Below, piece after piece: positions 23,301 through 32,194 of a stretch of 64,000 bases of DNA; position 1 is the first letter of the stretch; the number at the start of each line of letters is the position of its first letter. This DNA comes from Candidatus Nitrotoga sp. LAW (GTDB lineage: Bacteria > Pseudomonadota > Gammaproteobacteria > Burkholderiales > Gallionellaceae). Position numbers and translations under genes: made by a program. A model generated the notes under the pieces. The model was given only the letters and a program-made list of their open reading frames with translations. It was not told the DNA's origin and did not search any database. The DNA lies in assembly GCA_003402315.1 (NCBI GenBank), contig QFXI01000005.1:1-64000 (forward strand), given 5' to 3'.

Positions 23301-24265
23301 CATTCAACGCGACCGCGCAGCTTGATCACATCGAGAAGCGGCAAATCATCGGCCAATTGTGTCTGTACATCAGCGAGCGCCATATCCGCAGTAAACTGAT
23401 TAATCTTGCCCTTTTCGACACCCAGCCAACCGCGTAACGCACCGCTGCCGCGTTTGGGCGCAATGGGCAGCGATACCCATTTATTCCATGCGGCAACATC
23501 AACATAGTCAAGCTGGGTATACAACTCTCCGCGCCAAGCATTAAAGTTATCAAAGCTGGTACCGAAAAAATCACCGCGCAAATCCAATTGCGCAGACAAT
23601 TCCGCTGGAGGCTCCGCCCGCAAGGAAAAACTATGACGACGCCCCCTGTTTTCAATGAGCATGTTCACTTGATTTAATATCAACGGAGGCGCAGCACGCC
23701 GCTCGTCCTGCCAAGTAATGCGCGCGTCACGCACCACAATATGTTTTTGGTGTAGTAACCAATCCGCCAGCCCGTGATCCGCAGGCTGGCCGGGGATATT
23801 GCTCGACATCCTCATGCCAGCGATATGCAACAAGCCTTGCACGTCCCGCTTGATCAACAGATCTGGCTGGTTAATCTCCAGGCTATATAATCGTACCTGC
23901 CCCGTCAGGACTGTCATCCACGACACCACATTGTCCACCCGCTGCAACGCGAGCAAAGTTTGCCCCTGTTTATCCAGAATAAGCACATCAGTAAACAAGA
24001 GATGCGGGCGAATGCCCTGCCAATCTGCCTCAATCTTGCCGATAGTCACTGGCTGGCCAACAACGTGACTGACCATAGCGCTAATGTTATCGTGATAGCG
24101 TTCGATATCCGGCAATATCCAATAACGCAATGTCAGCACCAATCCCCCGCCGACGAACAACAACAGCATTGCACTGAACAGCACAAATCGTGTTAATTGA
24201 TTGCAGCAACGCAAACAAAAACTCGCACAAGCCCTCAGCATATAAAGGGGTAACCAAGTAACCAT
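20387..24265 (-). CDS. yhdP: YhdP family AsmA-like protein
   Basis: 1292 aa, N-terminal TM, AsmA-like repeats; next to nitrilase and tldD as in other proteobacteria. Confidence 0.92.
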   Translation of the reverse strand: MVTWLPLYMLRACASFCLRCCNQLTRFVLFSAMLLLFVGGGLVLTLRYWILPDIERYHDNISAMVSHVVGQPVTIGKIEADWQGIRPHLLFTDVLILDKQGQTLLALQRVDNVVSWMTVLTGQVRLYSLEINQPDLLIKRDVQGLLHIAGMRMSSNIPGQPADHGLADWLLHQKHIVVRDARITWQDERRAAPPLILNQVNMLIENRGRRHSFSLRAEPPAELSAQLDLRGDFFGTSFDNFNAWRGELYTQLDYVDVAAWNKWVSLPIAPKRGSGALRGWLGVEKGKINQFTADMALADVQTQLADDLPLLDVIKLRGRVEWHDVARGFEISTRKLSLQTNNDLVLQPIDLYLHFADVTGKQSASGEVRVNTLDMGSFTSLTHFLPLTSSLKRQLATFAPQGRISNVQAKWQGDFDKLLNYEIKARFDGLSIQRSGNIPGFTRLSGQLDGNDVNGTLSLNMRNSVVDAPLIMPEPLTFDSLIAQCSWQKHDNGMEVKFNKVSISNADLAGNFFGSYQSLPQSPGLIDLTVHLTRAAVRHTARYIPLVALNGEAHDWIRDALVDGQSDNFNLRLKGNLKDFPFDGNRNGLFQIRARATGVGVEYAKGWPRVENAVAKLAIQGKRLEVTAPTAMTVGAALNDISVVLPDIKNLGLPLQVRGESVGETKNGLNFIQQSPVREYIDGLTDNITSGGNGNLNLQVDIPLRGSKPAIVSGRYHFIDNEVSLGKGVPILHKVNGDLLFSESSVRTQSVTMQVLGGPANLTVQSNKGSAVNAKVVGRANMDVLRDLEPHPLLNYLHGTSDWESEITVLKKQVSLQLTSNLVGLASDLPSPFAKRANEIIPLRFEMNSTTPQQDLLSVQYGKLFSAKFLRWDEGGDRVVKRGTVNFGNAGKWAEKDGVWLAGTMPQLSVEGWGALASASDGLAPASIAGADLLIQKISGYGYMVDDVRINARNINGTVVALLAAKSINGEVNWQPQGNGKFGARLKNLSLELDRDENGKKRNAVAQSNVTKKNIANTKHPALDVAVGSVTLNGKSLGKLELLAQQHERDWLLERLIITNPDGELTADGKWQMAPSGERTQVNFKLEISDAGKILGRSGYPNSVKDGSGKLEGTFSWLGAPAEFSYATLDGTLNLNTGKGQFLQIEPGIGKLLSILSLQALPKRIALDFTDVFSTGFKFDSINGVAQVRKGVLLTDDFKIEGSAAKVTMKGQVDLNHETQNLRVRILPTVGNTASLLSAFAAGPAVGIGVFIANKILREPLDKLMSFEYNITGAWVNPNVEKVSVSKSVSPP

Positions 24266-24345
24266 GAAAACAAATAAGCCAAGGCGCGCATAGCAGATTT
24301 ATAATGAACCGCGAAGTATGAACAGTTTAACCCTAAGACCCCTCT

Positions 24346-27066
24346 ATGAATACCGTTATCACGCCTATCTCCGCTAATTTTGACATTGCTTTACAGCGTG
24401 CCATACGCTGCAGCCGATATGCGCAGCGCCTACTCGGCAGCGAGGGTGAATTACTGCCATGGCTGCGCACACACTATGCCCAACCTTGCAATAGGGACGA
24501 AATAACGGCATGGCTCACCGCCATACCCATTACGGACGAAGAGTCACTATCGCGCGCGATACGCCGTTTGCGCAAGCGCGTCATGCTCAAGCTACTAACG
24601 CGCGATTTAGGCGGACTAGCCAATCTGGAGGAAGTAATGGCCTGCATGTCTGCACTGGCAGAGCTGGTCATACAACGCACGCAATCCTTCATTATGGAGA
24701 CACTGGTTCAACAATATGGCCAACCGATAGGCGCACTGAGCGGCACGCCGCAACAATTGCTGGTAGTTGGCATGGGCAAACTGGGCGGCATGGAACTCAA
24801 TGTTTCCTCTGACATTGATCTTATTTTTGTCTACCCGGAAGACGGCAACAGCAATGGTTCCCGCAGTATAAGTAACCACGATTTTTTTACCCGCCTGGGG
24901 CGTCGCCTCATTAACCTGATTAACGAACTAACCCAGGAAGGCTATGTATTCCGCGTGGACATGCGTTTACGGCCTTATGGTGACAGCGGGCCCCTGGTGA
25001 TGAGTTTCGCAGCGGTGGAGGAATATCTGGTAGAACAGGGTCGAGAATGGGAACGTTACGCCTGGATTAAAGCCCGGGTAATCTCTCCGGCAGATTATCC
25101 CGCTACGCAAGAACTCATGCAGCTCGTACAACCCTTCATATTCCGCAAATATCTCGACTTCGGCGCATTCGAGTCTATGCGCAAATTGCATGCACAAATT
25201 AGCCAGGAAGTGCAGCGCCGCGATCGGATTGATAATATCAAACTGGGCCCAGGTGGCATCCGCGAAATTGAGTTCATAGCCCAAGTTTTTCAACTGATAC
25301 GGGGTGGACGCGATGCCAGCCTGCGTATCCGTCCCACCTTGCAAGTGTTGCAACTTCTGCGCGAAAACGGCCAACTTACACCAGACACCGTAATCGGATT
25401 GAGTACAGCTTATGTATTTTTACGTAATCTGGAGCATCGCCTGCAATATCTGGATGACCAGCAAACTCAGGATTTACCGAAAAATATTGCAGACCAAGGG
25501 TTACTAGCCGAGGGCATGGGTTATCCGGATTACGGTGCCATGTTGCAACAATTAAACCACCACCGTTCGTTGGTAAGCGAACAGTTCGCCCAAATTTTCA
25601 GCACGCAGCAAGATAACACGATAACAAGTACGCTTTGGCGCGAAAATTTAAAAGTGGATGAGTTGCAAAATGACCTTGGCAAATTAGGTTATGCAGACAC
25701 AACTCTCCTGGCTGAACGGCTGTTGAATATCCGTGACAGTGGCCGTTACCGCCAACTGCCAGACACAAGCCGCCAACGCATGGATAAACTGATTCCGCAG
25801 TTCATCACGCTATGTGCAGTGCCGAACAACCGTGACCAAACCTTGCCGCGCATACTAAACCTGTTGGAAAGCATTAGTCGACGCGCCTCCTACCTAGCTT
25901 TTCTGGCCGAATATCCTAAGGTTTTGCCACGTTTAGTCGACCTTGCCAGCGCCAGTGAATGGGCATGCGAATACTTAATTAAGCATCCCATTCTGCTGGA
26001 TGAATTGCTTGATGCACGTGAAATCTACCGTGCACCCGATTGGATAGCTCTGGATGCAGAACTGCTGACGCAACTGGATCATTGCAATACCGATACAGAA
26101 CGCCAGATGGATGTGCTTCGCCAATTTCAGCATGTCCAAACATTCCATTTATTGGCAATGGATTTGCACGGGCTGTTGCCGTTGGAAACGCTAAGCGATC
26201 ACCTCAGCAACTTGGCCGACCTAATTTTGCGCCATATATTGCAACTATGCTGGCGTGATGCGCGTAAAAAACATCAACAGCAAGCGCAATTTGCCATTAT
26301 TGCCTATGGAAAACTGGGGGGTCGCGAACTCGGCTATGCTGCCGATCTCGACTTGATTTTTTTGTACGATGACCAGCATCCCGACGCGGCAGAAATCTAT
26401 GCCCGGCTGGCTCAGCGCATCAATACTTTATTAAGCAGCTATACCTCAGCGGGCCGTTTGTACGAAATAGATTTGCGCCTGCGCCCGAATGGCGCTAGCG
26501 GCCTGTTGGTCAGTTCCATTCCCGCATTCGCTGAATACCAGCAGCATCACGCTTGGGTGTGGGAACACCAGGCGCTAACACGGGCACGCTTCTGTACCGG
26601 CGATACGCAAGTAGGTAAGCAATTTGAAATTATTCGCAACAACGTTTTATGCAAACCACGTGACCTGAATGTGCTGCGCCAAGAAATCGTAGCAATGCGG
26701 CAGAAAATGCTGGACACCCATCCCAATGACAGCGATTTATTCGATATCAAACATGACCGCGGCGGCATGGTAGACATTGAATTCATAGTGCAATTTTTAA
26801 TACTGGCCCATGCTCACACCGAGCTGAAATTGACTGCCAATAGCGGCAATTTGGCACTGCTAATGCTCGCAGGTGAATTAGGATTAATAAAAGTGGAATT
26901 GGCGGAGGCGGCCAGCAACTGCTACCGCACCCTGCGCGCGCTACAGCACAAGATGCGCCTGAATAACCAATCACCCTGCCGAATTGACAGGAAAGAAATC
27001 GACACCGCATCGGTAATTACGCTATGGGAAGAACTCTTGGGGTCACATTGTCAAGAAAAAAAGTAG
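24346..27066 (+). CDS. glnE: bifunctional glutamine synthetase adenylyltransferase/deadenylase
   Basis: GMGKLGGMELNVSSDIDLIFVY and AYGKLGGRELGYAADLDLIFLYD duplicated nucleotidyltransferase motifs. Confidence 0.97.
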   Translation: MNTVITPISANFDIALQRAIRCSRYAQRLLGSEGELLPWLRTHYAQPCNRDEITAWLTAIPITDEESLSRAIRRLRKRVMLKLLTRDLGGLANLEEVMACMSALAELVIQRTQSFIMETLVQQYGQPIGALSGTPQQLLVVGMGKLGGMELNVSSDIDLIFVYPEDGNSNGSRSISNHDFFTRLGRRLINLINELTQEGYVFRVDMRLRPYGDSGPLVMSFAAVEEYLVEQGREWERYAWIKARVISPADYPATQELMQLVQPFIFRKYLDFGAFESMRKLHAQISQEVQRRDRIDNIKLGPGGIREIEFIAQVFQLIRGGRDASLRIRPTLQVLQLLRENGQLTPDTVIGLSTAYVFLRNLEHRLQYLDDQQTQDLPKNIADQGLLAEGMGYPDYGAMLQQLNHHRSLVSEQFAQIFSTQQDNTITSTLWRENLKVDELQNDLGKLGYADTTLLAERLLNIRDSGRYRQLPDTSRQRMDKLIPQFITLCAVPNNRDQTLPRILNLLESISRRASYLAFLAEYPKVLPRLVDLASASEWACEYLIKHPILLDELLDAREIYRAPDWIALDAELLTQLDHCNTDTERQMDVLRQFQHVQTFHLLAMDLHGLLPLETLSDHLSNLADLILRHILQLCWRDARKKHQQQAQFAIIAYGKLGGRELGYAADLDLIFLYDDQHPDAAEIYARLAQRINTLLSSYTSAGRLYEIDLRLRPNGASGLLVSSIPAFAEYQQHHAWVWEHQALTRARFCTGDTQVGKQFEIIRNNVLCKPRDLNVLRQEIVAMRQKMLDTHPNDSDLFDIKHDRGGMVDIEFIVQFLILAHAHTELKLTANSGNLALLMLAGELGLIKVELAEAASNCYRTLRALQHKMRLNNQSPCRIDRKEIDTASVITLWEELLGSHCQEKK

Positions 27067-27067
27067 C

Positions 27068-27146
27068 CCGGTAGATTATGCTGAATGAAATGAAGCCCGA
27101 CATCATAAGGAACACATGAACACATACGTTACCAACGTGCCACTGC
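27068..27146 (+). repeat. REP-like element copy A
   Basis: CGGTAGATTATGCTGAATGAAATGAAGCCCGACATCATAAGGA..., imperfect direct repeat of 28333-28412. Confidence 0.65.
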
Positions 27147-27475
27147 TGCAGAAGCACATACTTTCTTCATTGTTAATCCGACCAAACGGCGCTCCGATGT
27201 ATGGTACGGCATATTGATGATTTGAATACCATCATAAAAACGGGGAAAATCACGCATCCATTGGCTATTCTGGCGATAGTGAGTGTTACCGAACATCTAC
27301 ATGCGATATAGCTCTTGCCACCGAGCGACGCCGACTTCCGCCGCGATGGCCGCTTATCAAGGCCAAGGTTCGCGACGACTGGCAAAAGACGAGCATATTC
27401 GTGCCAGCCACCAAGCAAAATATGAGCGCAACATCTGCAGCGGCAGTATTAGGAACATCAAATCCGAGATGATGG
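27127..27475 (+). pseudogene. degenerate REP-associated tyrosine transposase (RAYT, Y1_Tnp-like)
   Basis: Across shifted frames: RYQRATTAAEAHTFFIVNP / RHIDDLNTIIKTGKITHPLAILAIVSVTEHLHAI*LLPPSDADF / WPLIKAKVR / RRLAKDEHIRASHQAKYERNI; resembles RAYT pattern (YRRAxxxxxTYFFTVNL ... LPDHLHCIWTLPPGDADF ... RWxLIK). Confidence 0.75.
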
Positions 27476-27489
27476 CAGTCAACGTATTG

Positions 27490-27530
27490 ACAATAGATAC
27501 ACAGATAGCTATACTTCATGTATCTATTGT
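27490..27530. promoter_or_regulatory. candidate operator of the TA operon (12 bp inverted repeat)
   Basis: ACAATAGATACA (27490-27501) / TGTATCTATTGT (27519-27530), with ATAGCTAT palindrome between; ends 24 bp upstream of antitoxin start. Confidence 0.7.
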
Positions 27531-27553
27531 GTATGCATTGAAAGGAGAATTCC

Positions 27554-27826
27554 ATGCGCGACGCTGCTATCAATCTACGCGCATTACCTGAGCAACGAGA
27601 TTTAATTGATCACGCTGCAACTCTGCTAGGCAAGAACCGTTCGGATTTCATGCTCGAGGCTGCCTGCTCAGCCGCGCAGGCGGTAATACTTGACCAGGTA
27701 TTTTTCAGCCTGAATACCGACAAGTTCCAGCAGTTCACGGCAATGCTCGACGCCCCGCCCAGTCCAAATCCAGGACTTGAGCGCCTCATGGCAGTGACGG
27801 CTCCTTGGGCCGCAATCAAGAAATGA
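27554..27826 (+). CDS. DUF1778 (TacA-like) antitoxin
   Basis: INLRALPEQRDLIDHAATLLGKNRSDFMLEAA...F ribbon-helix-helix type; overlaps GNAT gene. Confidence 0.9.
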   Translation: MRDAAINLRALPEQRDLIDHAATLLGKNRSDFMLEAACSAAQAVILDQVFFSLNTDKFQQFTAMLDAPPSPNPGLERLMAVTAPWAAIKK

Positions 27827-28317
27827 GCTTGCAACTCAACGCACCTCAGCCACTTACGACCACCCACATTCTGGATCAATTTGAGTGCGGCGAGGGCGTT
27901 CTCGACGAGTGGCTCAAGCGCCGCGCAATGGTCAACCAAATGAGCGGAGCCAGCCGCACGTTTGTAGTGGCGGATCAGGATAGTCGTGTTTACGGCTACT
28001 ATGCCATGGCTGCGGGCGCTGTCTCGCACCAGATGGCAACCAGTTCTGTGCGTCGGAACATGCCCGACCCCATTCCGGTGATGGTACTGGCTCGGCTCGC
28101 GGTTGACCACCACACCCAAGGCATTAAGCTTGGCGCATCCCTACTGCAAGACGCCGTCAACCGGGCTGTGGTGGTTTCTCAAAACACCGGTGTCCGAGCT
28201 CTACTGGTGCAAGCACTTCACGACCGCGCCAAGGAGTTCTACCAACACTACGGTTTTCAGTCGTCGCCGTTACATCCGTTGACACTGATGCTGAGATTGA
28301 ATATCGGCAAGTCATGA
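27823..28317 (+). CDS. GNAT family acetyltransferase toxin (TacT-like)
   Basis: FECGEGVLDEWLKRRA...VLARLAVDHHTQGIKLGASLLQDAVNRA...FYQHYGFQSSPLHPLTLMLRL; ATGA overlap with antitoxin stop. Confidence 0.92.
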   Translation: MSLQLNAPQPLTTTHILDQFECGEGVLDEWLKRRAMVNQMSGASRTFVVADQDSRVYGYYAMAAGAVSHQMATSSVRRNMPDPIPVMVLARLAVDHHTQGIKLGASLLQDAVNRAVVVSQNTGVRALLVQALHDRAKEFYQHYGFQSSPLHPLTLMLRLNIGKS

Positions 28318-28332
28318 ACAAATGAATTCAGC

Positions 28333-28412
28333 TCGGTAGGTTGTGCTGAATGTAATGAAACCCAACATCACACATTACGGATGAATGCATACATTCCCGA
28401 CGTGCCAATGTA
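28333..28412 (+). repeat. REP-like element copy B
   Basis: TCGGTAGGTTGTGCTGAATGTAATGAAACCCAACATCACACATTACGG..., imperfect direct repeat of 27068-27146. Confidence 0.65.
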
Positions 28413-28460
28413 GCGAGAGACACATTAACTTTTTTGACCTTGACGACACATGCTATGTGA
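28392..28460 (+). pseudogene. 5' remnant of a second RAYT transposase
   Basis: Reading frame HSRRANVARDTLTFLTLTTHAM* resembles RAYT N-termini (YRRANVPGATYFFTVVT). Confidence 0.45.
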
Positions 28461-28709
28461 GAATGTTATCGTCAATTGACTGCACCTGATTGCAGTCGAC
28501 GCAACCTGTTGCATTCAATTTCAAAGCCTTACAAGTTAATGCAACAGCTTCCAATCGTGCCTTGACAACTTGACGACATCTATTCACACAAACGATTAAG
28601 CAATTCATTTTTTAAATCTTCATTCGAACCATAATTTAGGTTGAATAACAGGTTTTACAAAAAGCTCGCCGCTTCATTTATTAGTCTTTATCTCCATTTT
28701 CTTGCCTGA

Positions 28710-29186
28710 TCAATTAGCATCGGAATTCCGGGGAGTCCAACAACACGAATTACTGGAATCACCGGCAGATCTAGTTTCGCTTTTGGGGTTGGCGGTATCG
28801 CTTTGGGGGTGCGCCTTACCACTATCGGAACCCATTTTACTATCATCCATTTTCTTGCCCTCGGCATCATCGGTCTTCTTGTGCCAAGCATGACCCATCT
28901 TCTTGTGCCTACTACCATCCATCATCTTCTTGTGCCCGGCCTTCATTTCTTCCAAGGTAATTTGGCCGTCTCCATTGATATCCAGCTCTTTAAATTTCTT
29001 GGTATGGAATGCATTAAATTCGTCTACAGTGACCATTCCATCTGAATTTGCATCCATGGCTTTGAACATTTTTTCCTGTATTTTTCCAACCATTTTTCCA
29101 TGATGTGCATCGGTATCAGCGTGGGCTAAAGTGGTGCCCAATACAAAACAAGACGTCATAGCGAGGTAACTAAAAGCTTTTCTCAT
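28710..29186 (-). CDS. EF-hand calcium-binding protein
   Basis: Signal peptide MRKAFSYLAMTSCFVLGTTLAHA; EF loops DANSDGMVTVDE and DINGDGQITLEE. Confidence 0.88.
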   Translation of the reverse strand: MRKAFSYLAMTSCFVLGTTLAHADTDAHHGKMVGKIQEKMFKAMDANSDGMVTVDEFNAFHTKKFKELDINGDGQITLEEMKAGHKKMMDGSRHKKMGHAWHKKTDDAEGKKMDDSKMGSDSGKAHPQSDTANPKSETRSAGDSSNSCCWTPRNSDAN

Positions 29187-29318
29187 GAGCAACTCCATTT
29201 ATAAATTTGCGAAACATTTTTTAGAAGACATGATGCCATGTCACTCTTAAGAATTTTACCAAAACCATATTATCTGGCTATCCCATAAATTAAGAATAAC
29301 AAAACAATTTGGATATGG

Positions 29319-29338
29319 TCTGTGCGATATAACACATA
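29319..29338 (-). promoter_or_regulatory. conserved 20 bp motif, minus-oriented
   Basis: Minus strand TATGTGTTATATCGCACAGA; matches TATGTG-N8-YACAGA found at 29802. Confidence 0.4.
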
Positions 29339-29801
29339 GTCGATAATAAATATCGGGCCCCTATGGTGCGTAAACTCAAAAAAGCACTGCGACCATACAA
29401 TCCATATAACTCCTGACGAAAATAATATCTTGCTATAGAGCTACGTAGTAACCGATACAGCGGTACATAACAGCCAGATGTTTAACGAACTACTGAATCA
29501 TCAGTTAATACCAATAAAAAATAACGCCTGATTTATACCATCTCTATCCATAGGCCGTGAAGAAGGGCTGTTACTGACGTTATTTAAAAAGCAAAATCCG
29601 AAAGAGCCAAATATTCGCACATAGCATGTCATAAGCGACTATTTTGTACACACCATTGGTATGGCATGTGCGACAGTCAAGATCGGCATGCATAATTTGG
29701 CCTCAGACGAAAAAACAACCCCAAATACTTACAGCACAATAGATCAAGTAATTTTGTCAGAAGAAACACTCTTGTTAACGACGAGTAGAAATTTAGCTCT
29801 A

Positions 29802-29821
29802 TGTGCGATAACGTACAGACG
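29802..29821 (+). promoter_or_regulatory. conserved 20 bp motif, plus-oriented
   Basis: TATGTGCGATAACGTACAGA; same motif as at 29319 in opposite orientation. Confidence 0.4.
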
Positions 29822-29822
29822 A

Positions 29823-29872
29823 CCTTCATCATTGGGGCGACACTTGACCTTCATCATTGGGGCGACACTTTT
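29823..29872. repeat. 25 bp tandem duplication
   Basis: GACCTTCATCATTGGGGCGACACTT x2, exact. Confidence 0.95.
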
Positions 29873-30063
29873 AACGTAGGCATTGCGATGACTGCCAAAG
29901 TTAATGGTGGTTGCTACTTAACCTTACAAAGGAGCGTCTCGAAGAAGCAACTGTTGAAACAAGATTTTTCACTATTTCAACGTGCCGATGAAAGCGCCAT
30001 TGTCGTATTGCGATAACTTCCTCAGGCGTTACGCTGCTACGATTTATTATTAGGAGATATGGA

Positions 30064-30222
30064 ATGTCATTAGGAACAATTCTGCTGATTATTTTGATCT
30101 TGCTGCTGATCGGCGCAGTCCCAAGCTGGCCCCACAGCCGGAATTGGGGTTATGGACCCAGCGGTGGTCTTGGACTGGTGTTGGTGATCCTGATCATTCT
30201 GTTGCTGATGGGCAAGATATAG
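30064..30222 (+). CDS. DUF3309 family small membrane protein
   Basis: MSLGTILLIILILLLIGAVPSWPHSRNWGYGPSGGLGLVLVILIILLLMGKI; below the length cut-off of the ORF track. Confidence 0.88.
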   Translation: MSLGTILLIILILLLIGAVPSWPHSRNWGYGPSGGLGLVLVILIILLLMGKI

Positions 30223-30385
30223 CGCGTTGTTCTGATTTCGTCTTACGGCGATCACTCAACGGACAGCGAAATCTGAATTTCTGTTTTACAACGCAACGAA
30301 GGTTGCGGACACGAGTCTCTTGATTCTATTCTAGTTCAAGCGTCGAGAGGCAATTTAGCTTCATCATTTATCTAGAGGTATTACC

Positions 30386-30697
30386 ATGACACAATTTAAA
30401 CGTTTTTCCACTTTTTTCCTGACTGCCCTATTTGCTTTTTTGGTGGGTTGCGCATCTACGCCAAAGGAGACAGGAACAGGAGAATATATTGATGACACCG
30501 TTCTGACCACGAAGGTCAAGGCAGCAGTTTTCAATGAGCCTTCCCTGAAATCCGCCGAAATCAACGTCGAAACCTTCAAGGGCGTAGTGCAACTGAGCGG
30601 CTTTGTTAACTCTCAACCTGATATCAATAAAGCGGCCGAGGTTGCACGTGGTGTCGCGGGCGTGAAATCGGTCAAGAATGATATGCGGCTCAAGTAA
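30386..30697 (+). CDS. BON domain lipoprotein
   Basis: Lipobox LVGCAST; BON domain DDTVLTTKVKAAVFNEPSLKSAEINVETFKGVVQLSGFVNSQ. Confidence 0.9.
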   Translation: MTQFKRFSTFFLTALFAFLVGCASTPKETGTGEYIDDTVLTTKVKAAVFNEPSLKSAEINVETFKGVVQLSGFVNSQPDINKAAEVARGVAGVKSVKNDMRLK

Positions 30698-30761
30698 CGA
30701 TGGAGGTCGGCCTTCAGGCATAACAATGTCCGATTGACCGACCATAAGTGAAAGGAAAAAT

Positions 30762-30926
30762 ATGCTGAACTATACCGTTGTATTTTTAGTCATCGCGCTT
30801 GTTGCTGCGCTACTCGGTTTTACGGGTATTGCGGCTGGCGCTGCTGAGATCGCCAAGATCCTTTTCTTTATCTTTCTTATCTTGTTTGCCATCTCGCTAA
30901 TCATGGGGCTGATGCGTCGCAAATAA
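30762..30926 (+). CDS. DUF1328 (YtjA-like) small membrane protein
   Basis: [54 protein letters not shown]; not in the ORF track. Confidence 0.9.
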   Translation: MLNYTVVFLVIALVAALLGFTGIAAGAAEIAKILFFIFLILFAISLIMGLMRRK

Positions 30927-31013
30927 TTCTGTTTATACCGCGAGGTATTTTGCTGAATTCAGCTGGAGTGATGGATTTAAGCATCTAGTTTCTAATTATT
31001 AATGGAGTACGTT

Positions 31014-31328
31014 ATGACCCAATTTTCAAGCCAAACAATAAAAAATGATTTGCTCAAAGATTTCAATGCCGTTGTACACGAAGGCGAGCAATTGTTGAAA
31101 TCTGTAGTCGATGAAGGTGGTGATAAAGCTAACGCTTTACGCACTAAGATGGAATCAAATTTGAAGGTAGCTAAAACTAGACTGCGCCAAATCGAAGAGT
31201 CTGCAATTGAAACTACCAAGACGGCAGCTCGAGCCACTGACAATTATGTCCATGAAAATCCTTGGCGTGTTATCGGGGTATCTGCTGGTATTGGTGTCGT
31301 GATTGGACTGCTGCTGAACCGTCATTGA
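31014..31328 (+). CDS. DUF883 (YqjD/ElaB-like) membrane-anchored protein
   Basis: C-terminal ATDNYVHENPWRVIGVSAGIGVVIGLLLNRH. Confidence 0.9.
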   Translation: MTQFSSQTIKNDLLKDFNAVVHEGEQLLKSVVDEGGDKANALRTKMESNLKVAKTRLRQIEESAIETTKTAARATDNYVHENPWRVIGVSAGIGVVIGLLLNRH

Positions 31329-31583
31329 TCTACAACAATTCTTGCAGTGGATAGCCCGGTCTTTATAAGACACAAATTTTGTGGGGAAGGTCGAGTGCCC
31401 CTCAAAGTCTTTATGTTTAAACCCTAATGTATTTTTTACTACCTCGTCGCACTTCGAATAGTTTTAGGAAAGATGGAAATTATTCCAATGAATTAAGAGT
31501 CGATGAGAATTTATTAACATCAGTTAATTGAAGATCTATCAATTTAAACTCTGTTTCAAGTTAAATTTTATTGGAGAAGAATC

Positions 31584-32159
31584 ATGAATATTTACTATAA
31601 GTTGCTTGTTCTGGCAGTGTCAGTTACAGGTGTTTTATCATTCACCGGTTGCAACAAAACTCAAGAAGATGCGAGTAAGTCCGCCACAGGCACTACGGTA
31701 GGAACAGAGATTGACGACAGTATTATTACCACCAAAGTGAAATCCAAGTTGTTGGCTGATCAGGACATTAAGGGTTTTGATTTAAAAGTTGAGACGCATA
31801 AGGGAGATGTTCTGTTAAGTGGCTTTGTGGATAATCAAGCTCAAATTGATCATGCAATTATGATCACGCGTTCAGTAGAAGGTGTTAAGAATGTGGACAA
31901 TAAAGTGAGCTTAAAAAGTAATGCTGCAACGACCATGGGCGTCAAAGTTGATGACAGCATAGTCACCTCAAAAGTTAAGTCATCGTTACTTGCTGATCCA
32001 GACATTAAAAGCTTTGACATTGCAGTGGTAACACATAATGGCGAAGTTCAGCTGAGTGGTTTTGTCGACAATCAGACTCAAATTGATCATGCAGTTGATG
32101 TCGCACGCAGAACTGAGGGTGTGCAAAATGTTATTAACGAGTTGCGCATCAAAAAATAA
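31584..32159 (+). CDS. lipoprotein with two BON domains
   Basis: Lipobox SFTGCNKT; two closely similar BON repeats. Confidence 0.92.
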   Translation: MNIYYKLLVLAVSVTGVLSFTGCNKTQEDASKSATGTTVGTEIDDSIITTKVKSKLLADQDIKGFDLKVETHKGDVLLSGFVDNQAQIDHAIMITRSVEGVKNVDNKVSLKSNAATTMGVKVDDSIVTSKVKSSLLADPDIKSFDIAVVTHNGEVQLSGFVDNQTQIDHAVDVARRTEGVQNVINELRIKK

Positions 32160-32194
32160 AGTTATATTAATTAATCTTAAAAAGGAGAATAAAG

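Noticed and set aside
29823-29872. Possible CRISPR-like repeat
   Set aside because: Only two copies and no spacer between them; simple tandem duplication, no cas genes in the window.
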